Shown here in pieces: positions 8,775-17,251 of a stretch of 53,035 nucleotides of DNA. Position numbers and translations under genes: made by a program. How positions within the stretch are numbered: the stretch's first letter is position 1; every line of letters starts with the position of its first letter. The notes below the pieces were generated by a model. The model worked only from the letters and a program-made list of their open reading frames with translations, was not told the DNA's origin and did not search any database. This DNA is from Bacteroidales bacterium UBA1184 (GTDB lineage: Bacteria > Bacteroidota > Bacteroidia > Bacteroidales > ML635J-15): contig DBYO01000016.1 of the NCBI GenBank assembly GCA_002310235.1, positions 21,955-74,989 on the forward strand, written 5' to 3'.

Positions 8775-9551
8775 CTACTTATAAAACTGCTTCGCTTCGT
8801 TCCATATTTCGTCCATTTCGGCCAGTGTCATATCCTTGAGGTCACGACCTTGTTGTATGGTCTTTTGCTCGAGATAGCCGAAACGGTTCTTAAACTTGCG
8901 GTTTGTACGTTCGAGGGCGGTGTCGGGATTTACGCCATAGAGGCGAGCTGCATTTATTACCGAGAACAACAAATCGCCAAATTCGGCCTCTATCTTGTCC
9001 TGATTGTCGGAAATTGCAGTTTCGAGCAGCACCTCGTTGTACTCCTCGTTAAGCTTGTCCCACACCTGCTCGCGCTTGTCCCAGTCGAAGCCAACGCCAC
9101 GCGCCTTGTCCTGCATACGGTAAGCCTTGATTATTGATGGTAGCGATTCAGGCACTCCGCCAAGAACGGTTTTCTTAGGAGCTTCCTGCAACTTTATGCG
9201 CTCCCAGTTCTCTTTTACCTGCTCGGCAGTCTCTGCTTTCACATCGCCAAAGATATGTGGATGACGGAATATCAGTTTTTCGCAAATGCCATGGATGACA
9301 TCGTACAACTCGAACTGTCCCTGCTCCTTGCCAATCTTGGCATAAAAGGCAACGTGCAAAAGCACATCACCGAGCTCCTTCTTCACCTCGTCGGCATCGT
9401 TGTTCAACAATGCATCCGAGAGCTCGTAAACTTCCTCTATTGTCTGTATGCGCAGGCTTTCGTTTGTCTGCTTGCGGTCCCACGGACATTTCTCGCGAAG
9501 TTCGTCCAGTATCTCAATTAATCTCTGAAATTCCTTTAAAGTCTTTTCCAT
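8775..9551 (-). CDS. mazG: Nucleoside triphosphate pyrophosphohydrolase MazG
   Basis: 258 residues. Hydrolyses NTPs to NMP and pyrophosphate for house-cleaning and alarmone control. Two tandem MazG domains: the first with CPWDRKQT, EEVYELSDAL and KKELGDVLLHV, the second with EAEFGDLLFSVINAAR. I chose the ATG at 9551: the longer frame would start with a TTG at 9575 that sits inside the TAACTTTG promoter box, and the shorter start matches the family N-terminus. First gene of the run mazG, glycosyltransferase, sigma factor, rsmG. Confidence 0.92.
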   Translation of the reverse strand: MEKTLKEFQRLIEILDELREKCPWDRKQTNESLRIQTIEEVYELSDALLNNDADEVKKELGDVLLHVAFYAKIGKEQGQFELYDVIHGICEKLIFRHPHIFGDVKAETAEQVKENWERIKLQEAPKKTVLGGVPESLPSIIKAYRMQDKARGVGFDWDKREQVWDKLNEEYNEVLLETAISDNQDKIEAEFGDLLFSVINAARLYGVNPDTALERTNRKFKNRFGYLEQKTIQQGRDLKDMTLAEMDEIWNEAKQFYK

Positions 9552-9572
9552 CTCGTATAAAATTGTATTTCG

Positions 9573-9580
9573 CAAAGTTA
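9573..9580 (-). promoter_or_regulatory. Putative -7 box of mazG
   Basis: Minus-strand TAACTTTG, an exact TAnnTTTG match, 21 nt upstream of the mazG ATG at 9551. It overlaps the alternative TTG start and so argues against it. Confidence 0.6.
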
Positions 9581-9607
9581 ATGCTAATTTTATGATTTAT
9601 CCAGTTA

Positions 9608-10510
9608 TTACACAACCGGTTGCCAGAAATTGTAATAATTGAACCATTGAAGCGGATGCTTAACAACAGAATCCTCCAGTATTTCAACATACTGTCTAAC
9701 CAACGACTGAGCTTGCTCCACATCCGACGTTATAGATGGATCGTATTTCAATTCCTTCACAAAACCTTCGTATTTTAACCCTCTGTATTTGAATACATGT
9801 ACTACCAATACAGGAACCTTGAGTTTTGTCGCGATCAAGAAAATTCCAAGAGGGAAAGAAGCTTTTTCGCCAAGGAAATCGGCATCGTAGTGCTTGGGAC
9901 TGCCACAAAGTCTGTCGCAAGATGTAATAATAGTTTCCCCATTGTCGATAGCCGATTTAATGTCGAAAAGATATGAAATATTGTTGCCTATTGTTATTAT
10001 TTTGGCATCTGGATTAACTTTTTTGAACGCTTCGAGACGATGACTTATCATTTCTTCGCTTTCGCCACCCCAAGAGATAAAATTAAACTTCTTGTTGTAC
10101 TGCTGCAATGTACACCCTGCAATCTCAAAATTCCCAACATGCGCCCCCACAGTTATGAATCCGCAATCCCTGTTGAGCATTTGCGAGAATAAGTCCTGGT
10201 CGCGAACATTAACCTTGAATTGTGCCGTATTGCCTGCAAACATGGCGAATTTATCAAGCACCACCTTGCCAAACAACAAGAAATTACGAATGGTCTGAAA
10301 AAAAGCCACTATAGGATTTCTACGCAAGCGTTTTCGTTGCATATAGTATATGGCACGAAATTGCTTCGGACGAAATGCTATACTGAAAGGTATGACCAAA
10401 TACAATACTACATAGGCGAATCTGACATCTACCGAACGGAGAATCTTAAACATAGCTCTCTGTCCGAAACGACCTCCACCAGTCTTTCCGCTCCAATTTG
10501 CCTTTGCCAT
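9608..10510 (-). CDS. LpxL/HtrB-like lipid A acyltransferase (LPLAT family)
   Basis: 300 residues. Catalytic H-x4-E motif HVGNFE (His124, Glu129) in the LPLAT fold; hydrophobic segment at ~30-46; N-terminus WSGKTGGGRFGQR, which I recall from Bacteroidota late acyltransferases. Such enzymes add secondary acyl chains to lipid A at the inner membrane. A related acyltransferase of aryl-polyene or ornithine-lipid pathways cannot be excluded, but no such pathway genes are nearby. It follows the nitroreductase by 1 nt and is probably co-transcribed with it. Confidence 0.85.
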   Translation of the reverse strand: MAKANWSGKTGGGRFGQRAMFKILRSVDVRFAYVVLYLVIPFSIAFRPKQFRAIYYMQRKRLRRNPIVAFFQTIRNFLLFGKVVLDKFAMFAGNTAQFKVNVRDQDLFSQMLNRDCGFITVGAHVGNFEIAGCTLQQYNKKFNFISWGGESEEMISHRLEAFKKVNPDAKIITIGNNISYLFDIKSAIDNGETIITSCDRLCGSPKHYDADFLGEKASFPLGIFLIATKLKVPVLVVHVFKYRGLKYEGFVKELKYDPSITSDVEQAQSLVRQYVEILEDSVVKHPLQWFNYYNFWQPVV

Positions 10511-10511
10511 A

Positions 10512-11054
10512 TTACTCGATTACATCAATTATGTCTTTGGTGTTTTTTCTTGTCTTCTTGCGGATTTCGTAGCCGTCGGCAGCATAGCCTACAGCGACAA
10601 CTAGCCTTATCCTTCGGAAAGAACTGAAATTCATAGCCTTGTTAGCATTCTTATTTCTAAAAGATCCGATCATGCATGTACCAAGGCCCTCTTCTTCGGC
10701 AGCCAAGCATATATGAGCCGCCAGAATGCCCAAGTCGATTGAATTCAGGTCGTTGTTTGAGAAGAAGCCTCCAGCCTTTGACTTCATGTTTCCGAAAGTC
10801 TGCTCAACTACAATAAAATTCGAAACATTATCTAGGAAAGGATTCAATCCAACAGCCTGGCAAGCCTTGCGCAAATCGGCAATTTTTGCATATGTCGGTC
10901 TTACTATGTGCATTTTCCACGGCTGCGAATTGCACGAGGATGGCGACATAGCTGCCACCTCACATATTCTTTTTATCTTTTCGAGTTCAACTTCCCTGTC
11001 GGAAAAACTTCTTGTGCTTTGGCGACTTAAAGCCAACTCCCTGAATGTTAGCAT
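10512..11054 (-). CDS. Nitroreductase-family FMN oxidoreductase
   Basis: 180 residues. N-terminal FMN-binding signature SRQSTRSF, then AAMSPSSCNSQPW, and a C-terminal region with EEEGLGTCMIGSF. Small single-domain members reduce nitro or quinone compounds with NAD(P)H through FMN; the physiological substrate is not predictable. First gene of a two-gene unit with the acyltransferase, with one of the two best promoters in the window directly upstream. Confidence 0.9.
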   Translation of the reverse strand: MLTFRELALSRQSTRSFSDREVELEKIKRICEVAAMSPSSCNSQPWKMHIVRPTYAKIADLRKACQAVGLNPFLDNVSNFIVVEQTFGNMKSKAGGFFSNNDLNSIDLGILAAHICLAAEEEGLGTCMIGSFRNKNANKAMNFSSFRRIRLVVAVGYAADGYEIRKKTRKNTKDIIDVIE

Positions 11055-11079
11055 AGTTAACTTTTTTGATTCGACAATG

Positions 11080-11111
11080 CAAAACTACACAAGTTATCGC
11101 TAATATTCAAA
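11080..11111 (-). promoter_or_regulatory. Promoter of nitroreductase/acyltransferase operon
   Basis: Minus-strand TTTG (11108-11111), a 20-nt spacer, and TAGTTTTG (11080-11087). Both Bacteroidota promoter elements are present at ideal spacing. The -7 box lies 25 nt upstream of the ATG. Confidence 0.75.
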
Positions 11112-11157
11112 AAAAATATCAGTATTGAGATTTTTATAATATGGTCATTATTTCTTC

Positions 11158-12243
11158 CTACTCGTCACGTCCAGCCACGTAGCCGCGCCACTTTTCAATA
11201 CACTTTGCCATGTCGTCGGGAAGTTCCGACTCAAAGTAGAGTTCCTTTTTGGTTACGGGGTGTATAAAACCTAACGATTTGGCATGCAATGCCTGACGTG
11301 GAAGAATCTTGAAACAATTCTCTACGAACTGCTTGTATTTTGTAAATGTAGTACCTTTCAGGATTTGATCACCACCATATTCCCAATCGTTGAACAAAGG
11401 ATGTCCGATATGCTTGAAATGCACCCTAATCTGATGAGTACGACCTGTCTCAAGGCGGCATTCCACAAGATTCACATAGCCCAACCTTTCGAGCACTCGC
11501 CAATGCGTTATAGCCTCCTTGCCGTAGTCACCATCAGGGAATACATCCATTATCTTACGGTTTTTGAGGTTACGCCCCACATTACCTATAATAGTACCTT
11601 CATCCTCGGGCATATTGCCCCACACAAGTGCATTATAAGCACGCTTGCAAGTATGGTAGAAAAACTGATTTGCAAGACCTTCGCGTGCGACTTCCGACTT
11701 TGCCACTACGAGCAACCCCGATGTATTCATGTCGATACGATGCACAAGTCCAGGGCGGAAAGTCTCAGCATTGAACATTGGCAAATCCTTGAAACGATAA
11801 GCAAGCGCATTCACAAGCGTCCCCTCAAAATGTCCGAAACTCGGATGTACAACCATTCCTGGTGCCTTGTTCACAACAATAAGGTCGTCGTCCTCGTAAA
11901 CTACATCAAGTGGTAAATCTTGGGGCACAATACCAGTTTCGCGCTTTGGGAACGACAACATTATCTTTATGTCGTCGTTGGGTTTTATCTTGTAACTGCT
12001 TCGTACTACCTTGCCGTTCACATACACACATCCTCCCTCGGCGGCAGACTGTATGCGGTTGCGCGAAGTATTGGGCAGACGAATAGACAAATATTTGTCG
12101 ATACGCATCGATTTCTGGCCAGGCTCAACCTCCAGATGCTTGTGCTCGAACTTCTCTCCATTCTCTTCTACAATGTCAACATCGTCACCGAGTTCAAGTT
12201 CGTCTATATCTTCGAGTTCCTCAAGTTCGTCAAAATCCTTCAT
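11158..12243 (-). CDS. rluD: RluD-type rRNA pseudouridine synthase
   Basis: 361 residues. An acidic N-terminal extension (residues 1-40, runs of Glu/Asp) precedes an S4 RNA-binding domain (~45-100: SMRIDKYLSIRLPNTSRNRIQ) and the RluA/RluD catalytic domain with GLVHRIDMNTSGLLV, catalytic Asp171. RluD makes pseudouridines in helix 69 of 23S rRNA; assignment within RluA/C/D is by overall layout. Third gene after a PASTA protein and a T9SS protein; 11 nt separate it from the latter. Confidence 0.9.
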   Translation of the reverse strand: MKDFDELEELEDIDELELGDDVDIVEENGEKFEHKHLEVEPGQKSMRIDKYLSIRLPNTSRNRIQSAAEGGCVYVNGKVVRSSYKIKPNDDIKIMLSFPKRETGIVPQDLPLDVVYEDDDLIVVNKAPGMVVHPSFGHFEGTLVNALAYRFKDLPMFNAETFRPGLVHRIDMNTSGLLVVAKSEVAREGLANQFFYHTCKRAYNALVWGNMPEDEGTIIGNVGRNLKNRKIMDVFPDGDYGKEAITHWRVLERLGYVNLVECRLETGRTHQIRVHFKHIGHPLFNDWEYGGDQILKGTTFTKYKQFVENCFKILPRQALHAKSLGFIHPVTKKELYFESELPDDMAKCIEKWRGYVAGRDE

Positions 12244-12254
12244 ATTACTACGGG

Positions 12255-14141
12255 CTATCGCATTATCAGTATTTTAACCGTCTCAAAAACATTGGTCTCG
12301 GAATAAGGACGCACAAAATATGCACCCTCTGGCAAGCCGCTGACATTAATCACTCTTTCGTGTCCCAACTGCATCACTACGCGACCGAGATTATCATAAA
12401 TCATCACTCCACTGAAATCGGTTTCGCTTTCAATGTTTATCTCTGTTGATGCAGGATTTGGATATATACTGCATTGTGGTACAATATGTTCCATAGGAAC
12501 CGATGCGTCCTGTCTAAGTTCGTAACCAAACACCGGACGAATCATGAGCGCACCCGGATTTATTGAGTTCTGCCAAGTTCCCGAAACATTATAGAAAATT
12601 TTGTCGTGGGCATCATTTTCGGTATCGAAACCACAGTTTAGCATATCGTTGGTAGTCTTTATCCATCCCACATAGAAAGGACCGCTGATAACCACAGCGG
12701 TATCGAGCGGATAATACACATATCCATTGATTTTGTTCGAAAAGGCTGGGCGCACACCCATTCTGCTCACAATTGTATCGCCAGGAATGCCATTGTTGTC
12801 ATCCCACACGGTAAGATAGAAATATTTTACATTGCCGTCGCCCTGCGTACGGTTAAAATAAATGTAAACGCCATACAAAGTATCTGTCATATAAGGCTCG
12901 AACTTGTATGCCAAACTTGCATTGGCAGTTCCCTGTCCCGAAATGCCATAACCCTTTTCTGCAGTTCCGTCGTCGTAGGCGTAATAGTTTTTGAAATCCT
13001 GATAATACCTAACTGTATCGTTCCAGCGATAATAGTCGCGCACCTGCGCCACATCAGTCTTTAGATTGGCACGTATGAGGAATTTTGCAGAATCTTCGGT
13101 CTGATAGCTTTCCTCATTGAAAAAATAACAGAATTTCTTGGTATATGTAATTTCTTCATTGGCAGCAGCATTTTCGCTATCGTCGCCGCAGTGATATGCA
13201 AAGTATGTACTTGCTGGTATCAACGATGAAGTTTCATCCTTGTCGTACACATCGTATTGACGGTTGATGTTGTGTGTGGCATTCTGCAAATTAGCATAAG
13301 CAAAGGTTATCGAATCATGCACAGCTTCGCGTCCTTTATGCAAGAAATGACTCCATGGCACCTGTCGGTAATCCTTCAAAAACGGACCGACATTTTTTAT
13401 CATGGCGACGTCCTCGATAATTGTATCGTTGCAGTTACGATTTGCATCAAGAATTATAAAGTCGAGATTCCACTGATCGACGTTGCTCTGCCAGCTAGGT
13501 TCGTAGTTGGAGCTAATGCTAACATAGTTGAGGAAACGGAAACGGAACCCTTTCTTCAACCATAACGTATCGGCAACAGGCACCAGAACCTGCTTGAAAT
13601 TGTCCATTACAGCACCTCCAGCAGCCTTCCATACGCTGCGCCATTCGTCATCGGCTACAGAGTAAAACTGCAATACTAGCGAATCACGAAATTCTGGCAC
13701 ATCGCCGTTGCCTCCACATTGGTAGAAAAAGCTCAAGTATATTGAGTCGGATGCATTGCGTTGCAAATTTATCGGCTTAGATGTCAAAAAATCCGAAACA
13801 TCCGACATCCCAAACGGCAAGGTAGGATAAACATTTCCGTACTCATTGAGTGCATCAAGAGTTGCAACGCCGATAGAAATGGGATTTTTGCCGCACGAAG
13901 AGTTTATGAATGCATATTTGTCCGACCATTTCGATGAATCGGGGTACATGTACGATGCCGAAAAGTCGTCGAAGAACGGTAGCTCTAATGTGTCGGACGT
14001 AGCAACCTTGAAACCGTATTTCTCAAAGTAACGAGCGCTATAGTCGCTAAGTGCAGGATTTCCACAATCGATGACAACCTCCTGCGAATATAGGCTGACG
14101 CAACAAATGGCAAGTATCAATATAGCGACTATCTTTTTCAT
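12255..14141 (-). CDS. Secreted protein with T9SS type A sorting domain
   Basis: 628 residues from the ATG at 14141, which gives a clean signal peptide (MKKIVAILILAICCVSLYSQ). An upstream in-frame extension of 20 codons would overlap the PASTA gene and bury the signal, so I rejected it. The C-terminal ~75 residues form a Por secretion tail: CSIYPNPASTEINIES, then MIYDNLGRVVMQLG, ending KILIMR. The body has no recognised catalytic motif; it has several Trp/Asp-rich beta-strand stretches and may contain an MAM- or jellyroll-like module (low certainty). It is inserted between the PASTA and rluD genes. Confidence 0.85.
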   Translation of the reverse strand: MKKIVAILILAICCVSLYSQEVVIDCGNPALSDYSARYFEKYGFKVATSDTLELPFFDDFSASYMYPDSSKWSDKYAFINSSCGKNPISIGVATLDALNEYGNVYPTLPFGMSDVSDFLTSKPINLQRNASDSIYLSFFYQCGGNGDVPEFRDSLVLQFYSVADDEWRSVWKAAGGAVMDNFKQVLVPVADTLWLKKGFRFRFLNYVSISSNYEPSWQSNVDQWNLDFIILDANRNCNDTIIEDVAMIKNVGPFLKDYRQVPWSHFLHKGREAVHDSITFAYANLQNATHNINRQYDVYDKDETSSLIPASTYFAYHCGDDSENAAANEEITYTKKFCYFFNEESYQTEDSAKFLIRANLKTDVAQVRDYYRWNDTVRYYQDFKNYYAYDDGTAEKGYGISGQGTANASLAYKFEPYMTDTLYGVYIYFNRTQGDGNVKYFYLTVWDDNNGIPGDTIVSRMGVRPAFSNKINGYVYYPLDTAVVISGPFYVGWIKTTNDMLNCGFDTENDAHDKIFYNVSGTWQNSINPGALMIRPVFGYELRQDASVPMEHIVPQCSIYPNPASTEINIESETDFSGVMIYDNLGRVVMQLGHERVINVSGLPEGAYFVRPYSETNVFETVKILIMR

Positions 14142-14157
14142 ACAACTACTTTGGGGG

Positions 14158-14820
14158 TTATTCATCAAAATTAGTGCCACTGGCTTCAGGTGCAGGCTCA
14201 TCCAATTTGCTCATCTCTTCGAGTGTTGAGACTTTTTCTTCCTCTTCTTCGTCTTCTTCTTTCGAATTAGGATCGCGACCTGCTACAACAAAGTCGATGC
14301 GCGAACCCTGTTTGATTTCGGTTCCTGGTTCGATTGGACGTCCCTTGTACAACTGCTTAAGCACTATGTTGACAACGTCGCCGTCCTTTTGCCACTTAAC
14401 GCTTCCTTTCTTAAGTTTCGCATGTTTCAATCTTACATCGAGTACCTTATACTGCTCTCCAACAAACGACGGCATTCTTACCATAATCTCATCTCGGGTG
14501 TTTACTTTCATGTACACAGTACGTCCATGCTTCACAAGCGATTCCTTTACAGGATTCTGCTCCACGACCACACCCTTGGGCAACGAATCGATGAAGAGAG
14601 TATCGACAATCTCGTAGCCGAAGCCTTCATTATCAAGCAATTCGATAGCCTCATCGGCATCCATCCCCACAACTGTCGGCACCGTCACCGAGTCGCCATG
14701 GCGAGTACACGACTTAAGGCTGACCATCAAAATCACTACTGCCAACACAAAAAAGAGAATAATTCCTAGTATATTGAACCAGAAAGCCTTACTTAATATA
14801 AAGTTTAAAAACTTCTTCAT
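14158..14820 (-). CDS. Membrane-anchored PASTA-domain protein
   Basis: 220 residues from the ATG at 14820; a TTG 9 nt upstream is a worse start. One N-terminal transmembrane segment (~15-38), then PASTA repeats outside the cytoplasm: VTVPTVVGMDADEAIELLDNE, VRMPSFVGEQYKVLDVRLK and a third degenerate one, then an acidic tail with a run of Glu. There is no kinase or transpeptidase domain. PASTA repeats bind peptidoglycan fragments in Gram-positives; the role of stand-alone versions in Bacteroidota is unclear. First gene of the unit leading to rluD. I see no good promoter consensus upstream, only a TAATTTTA near-match. Confidence 0.85.
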   Translation of the reverse strand: MKKFLNFILSKAFWFNILGIILFFVLAVVILMVSLKSCTRHGDSVTVPTVVGMDADEAIELLDNEGFGYEIVDTLFIDSLPKGVVVEQNPVKESLVKHGRTVYMKVNTRDEIMVRMPSFVGEQYKVLDVRLKHAKLKKGSVKWQKDGDVVNIVLKQLYKGRPIEPGTEIKQGSRIDFVVAGRDPNSKEEDEEEEEKVSTLEEMSKLDEPAPEASGTNFDE

Positions 14821-14942
14821 GACAATCAAAAAAAATCGAGCCGTAAAATTAATACTTTTTATTGAATCAACAGCGTAAAAAATGCAATACTAGCATCGCA
14901 TATCTAACGTAAAAATTGGGATTAAATTATAAATAAAAGAAT

Positions 14943-14950
14943 TATTTTTG
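14943..14950 (+). promoter_or_regulatory. Putative -7 box of DAHP synthase gene
   Basis: TATTTTTG, an exact TAnnTTTG match, 17 nt upstream of the ATG at 14968. A TTGG at 14916-14919 is a possible but distant -33 partner (23-nt spacer). Confidence 0.55.
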
Positions 14951-14967
14951 CGCAAAATTGCAAACTT

Positions 14968-15996
14968 ATGGTAAAACGACCTATGCTGATATGCGGACCT
15001 TGCAGCGCCGAAAGCGAGGAACAAGTTTTTACAACAGCGCGACTACTTAAAGAACTTGTTGCCCCCGACTATTTCCGTGCAGGAATTTGGAAGCCACGCA
15101 CTCGTCCCGATTCATTCGAAGGCGTAGGCGAAAAAGGTCTTGCTTGGATGAAGCGCGTGCAGGACGAACTTGGCATTCCAGTAATCACCGAAGTTGCCAA
15201 TGCCAACCATGTTGAACAAATTGCAAAATACGGTTTCAATGCATTTTGGATAGGAGCACGCACAGTAGCCAATCCATTTTCCGTACAAGAAATCGCCAAT
15301 GCTGCAAAAGGACATGATTTCAAGGTCTTTGTAAAAAATCCCACCAACCCCGACATAGACCTGTGGTGCGGTGCAATAGAACGCTTCAAAAAAATTGGAT
15401 TTGATGAAATAATTGCAGTAAGCCGAGGATTCTATCCTTTTGCAGAAACAAAACTTCGCAACTTACCTTGCTGGGAAATTCCGATTGAATTAGCCCGCCG
15501 CATGCCAGACATAAAAATCATATGCGATCCCAGCCACATAGCAGGCGACACAAAATACATCGCCGAAATTGCCCAACAAGCACTAAATCTTAGCATGGCA
15601 GGACTGATGATTGAAGCGCACTGCTGTCCACAAGAAGCTCTGAGCGACAACAACCAACAGCTTACGCCAACAGAAGTCAAAAACCTCATCGACAACCTAA
15701 AGATGAAAACTTCTGCAATCGACGACCACAATTTCGAGATGGAGCTCGAAACATTACGAAGCAAAATCGATGTGCTCGACTATCAACTGATTGATATCCT
15801 GAAACAAAGGTTTGTCATAACCAACGAAATTGGAGAAATAAAAAAGTCGCGCAATGTTGCTGTCCTGCAAATCGACCGTTGGAAAAAAGTTCTGGAATCG
15901 AGAAGTGAATATGCCGAAAACATGGGGCTTTCGCGCGAACTTATTGCTGCACTGTTTTCCGAAATACACAAGGAATCGATAAAGGAACAACAATGA
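14968..15996 (+). CDS. Bifunctional DAHP synthase / chorismate mutase
   Basis: 342 residues. Catalyses the entry step of the shikimate pathway (PEP + erythrose-4-phosphate) and, through its C-terminal AroQ domain, the chorismate-to-prephenate step. The synthase domain (~1-250, type I beta, KDO8P-synthase-like) shows ICGPCSAES with the metal Cys, WKPRTRP, ITEVAN, and CDPSHIAGDTKYI. The AroQ domain (~258-342) starts LRSKIDVLDYQLIDILKQR. In fusions of this type the mutase part often serves as the feedback sensor for prephenate. The gene is monocistronic, divergent from the PASTA unit and convergent with the lipid A deacylase gene. Confidence 0.93.
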   Translation: MVKRPMLICGPCSAESEEQVFTTARLLKELVAPDYFRAGIWKPRTRPDSFEGVGEKGLAWMKRVQDELGIPVITEVANANHVEQIAKYGFNAFWIGARTVANPFSVQEIANAAKGHDFKVFVKNPTNPDIDLWCGAIERFKKIGFDEIIAVSRGFYPFAETKLRNLPCWEIPIELARRMPDIKIICDPSHIAGDTKYIAEIAQQALNLSMAGLMIEAHCCPQEALSDNNQQLTPTEVKNLIDNLKMKTSAIDDHNFEMELETLRSKIDVLDYQLIDILKQRFVITNEIGEIKKSRNVAVLQIDRWKKVLESRSEYAENMGLSRELIAALFSEIHKESIKEQQ

Positions 15997-16018
15997 ATTT
16001 TCGATTGACGATTTAAAC

Positions 16019-16127
16019 GGACGATGCAGACATCGTCCCAAACCTAGAAACTTTCAAACTTAGAAACAGCGTCAGCCATAGAACGGCGAAGCCCTCAACG
16101 AAGTTAAACTTTGAAACGGCGTCAGCC
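16019..16127. repeat. Intergenic mini-hairpin repeat array, copy A
   Basis: Between two convergent stops. It starts with a perfect 8-bp hairpin GGACGATG/CATCGTCC (16019-16038), then carries short GGC-loop-GCC units: AGCGTCAGCC (16068-16077, one arm degenerate), GGCGAAGCC (16085-16093) and GGCGTCAGCC (16118-16127). They are separated by near-identical AAACTTAGAAAC (16056) and AAACTTTGAAAC (16106), exactly 50 bp apart. The stretch CGGCGAAGCCCTCAACGAAG recurs with one mismatch in copy B at 23 kb. No T-run follows, so it is not a standard terminator. Confidence 0.75.
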
Positions 16128-16138
16128 AATTGCTCCTT

Positions 16139-17251
16139 CTACCTTCCCCACCTACGGCACGAGAATCCGATTCCACTCTCGATATACTGCGCCTTGAAGC
16201 CATGCGCTTTCAGAGAAAGGTTTATGAAAATATAATCAGTTATGTAGTAACGTCCACCTATGCGGAAATACACCCAATCGTAAGCCCATACCTTGTTGTA
16301 AACATATGCTCCCAAATATGTAACAAACTCGAACCTACGATAAACCAACTGATGTCCAACAGCAACACCGAATTTCACAATGTCAGAAAACTTATCATAC
16401 ATCAATGTCAATCCCCTATAATCGTCAAAGTAGTAATACTTCATGTTTTCGTTGTAGAACATATCGAACGAAACTCCCACCTTGCCAATTTTTCCATATT
16501 GGTAAGTATATCCAGCCGCCACTGTGCTGCAAATGAAACCTCCACCGCGACCTTCGTAACCTACAGAATACTCATCGGAAGTAGCGCAAGTTCCCATAAT
16601 CCATGCCTCATGAGGAGAAAGATTATCTTGATAATCATGATGTTTTTGCACATAATTTTTAGTAGTGATATCTTTCGACAGCAAAAGACCTAAAGAAAAC
16701 TGGTTGAGCCCGAGATTTGGTTTCAGTACCGCACCGTTGGAATAGTGCGCAAACATTGGCATGATTTTCAATTCAAATCCATGAGGCAAACGAAAGCCAA
16801 AATTGAGTCCAAGATTGAAATAAAAGCACAAATTTGTGCTTATGGCTAAATTTTCTGAGTTTGTATCCCTATTGTATTTTTCTGTAAGATATGCAAGTCC
16901 TGCATTAGCACGCAAACCCATCCTAAAAACGCCAGCATCAACAAGAGCGAAATCCATGAACGAATAAGCCGAGATGGCCGAGCCGAGCACCTTCGGATAA
17001 CCGAGATAGTTGTAATTAACGCCAAAACCATGCTGCGGCGACCTATATTTCCTGTCGTAGAAATTGCCCGACTTGGTACTGAAATAATAGTTGATTTCGC
17101 CACCTGCAATCGTACGTGCAAGCGATTCCATACCAGAACGATGCGGCACATTGCGTCCGCACCAGCCCTTCAGCTCGATACTATGGGTCCGCTGTGCCGA
17201 CAAGCTGCAGCACACCGCCAACAACATTAGCTGTATCAGGATTTTTTTCAT
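16139..17251 (-). CDS. PagL-like lipid A deacylase / acyloxyacyl hydrolase
   Basis: 370 residues with a signal peptide (first ~19 residues, cleavage after LSA). The predicted product is an outer-membrane barrel; the conserved PagL-family site is FAHYSNGAVLKPNLGLN with His169 and Ser171. PagL removes the 3-O acyl chain of lipid A. At the spacing where PagL has its catalytic Glu, this protein has Asn183, so the third triad member is either elsewhere or changed. It overlaps the LptF/G-like permease by 4 nt, coupling lipid A remodelling to LPS export. Confidence 0.8.
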   Translation of the reverse strand: MKKILIQLMLLAVCCSLSAQRTHSIELKGWCGRNVPHRSGMESLARTIAGGEINYYFSTKSGNFYDRKYRSPQHGFGVNYNYLGYPKVLGSAISAYSFMDFALVDAGVFRMGLRANAGLAYLTEKYNRDTNSENLAISTNLCFYFNLGLNFGFRLPHGFELKIMPMFAHYSNGAVLKPNLGLNQFSLGLLLSKDITTKNYVQKHHDYQDNLSPHEAWIMGTCATSDEYSVGYEGRGGGFICSTVAAGYTYQYGKIGKVGVSFDMFYNENMKYYYFDDYRGLTLMYDKFSDIVKFGVAVGHQLVYRRFEFVTYLGAYVYNKVWAYDWVYFRIGGRYYITDYIFINLSLKAHGFKAQYIESGIGFSCRRWGR

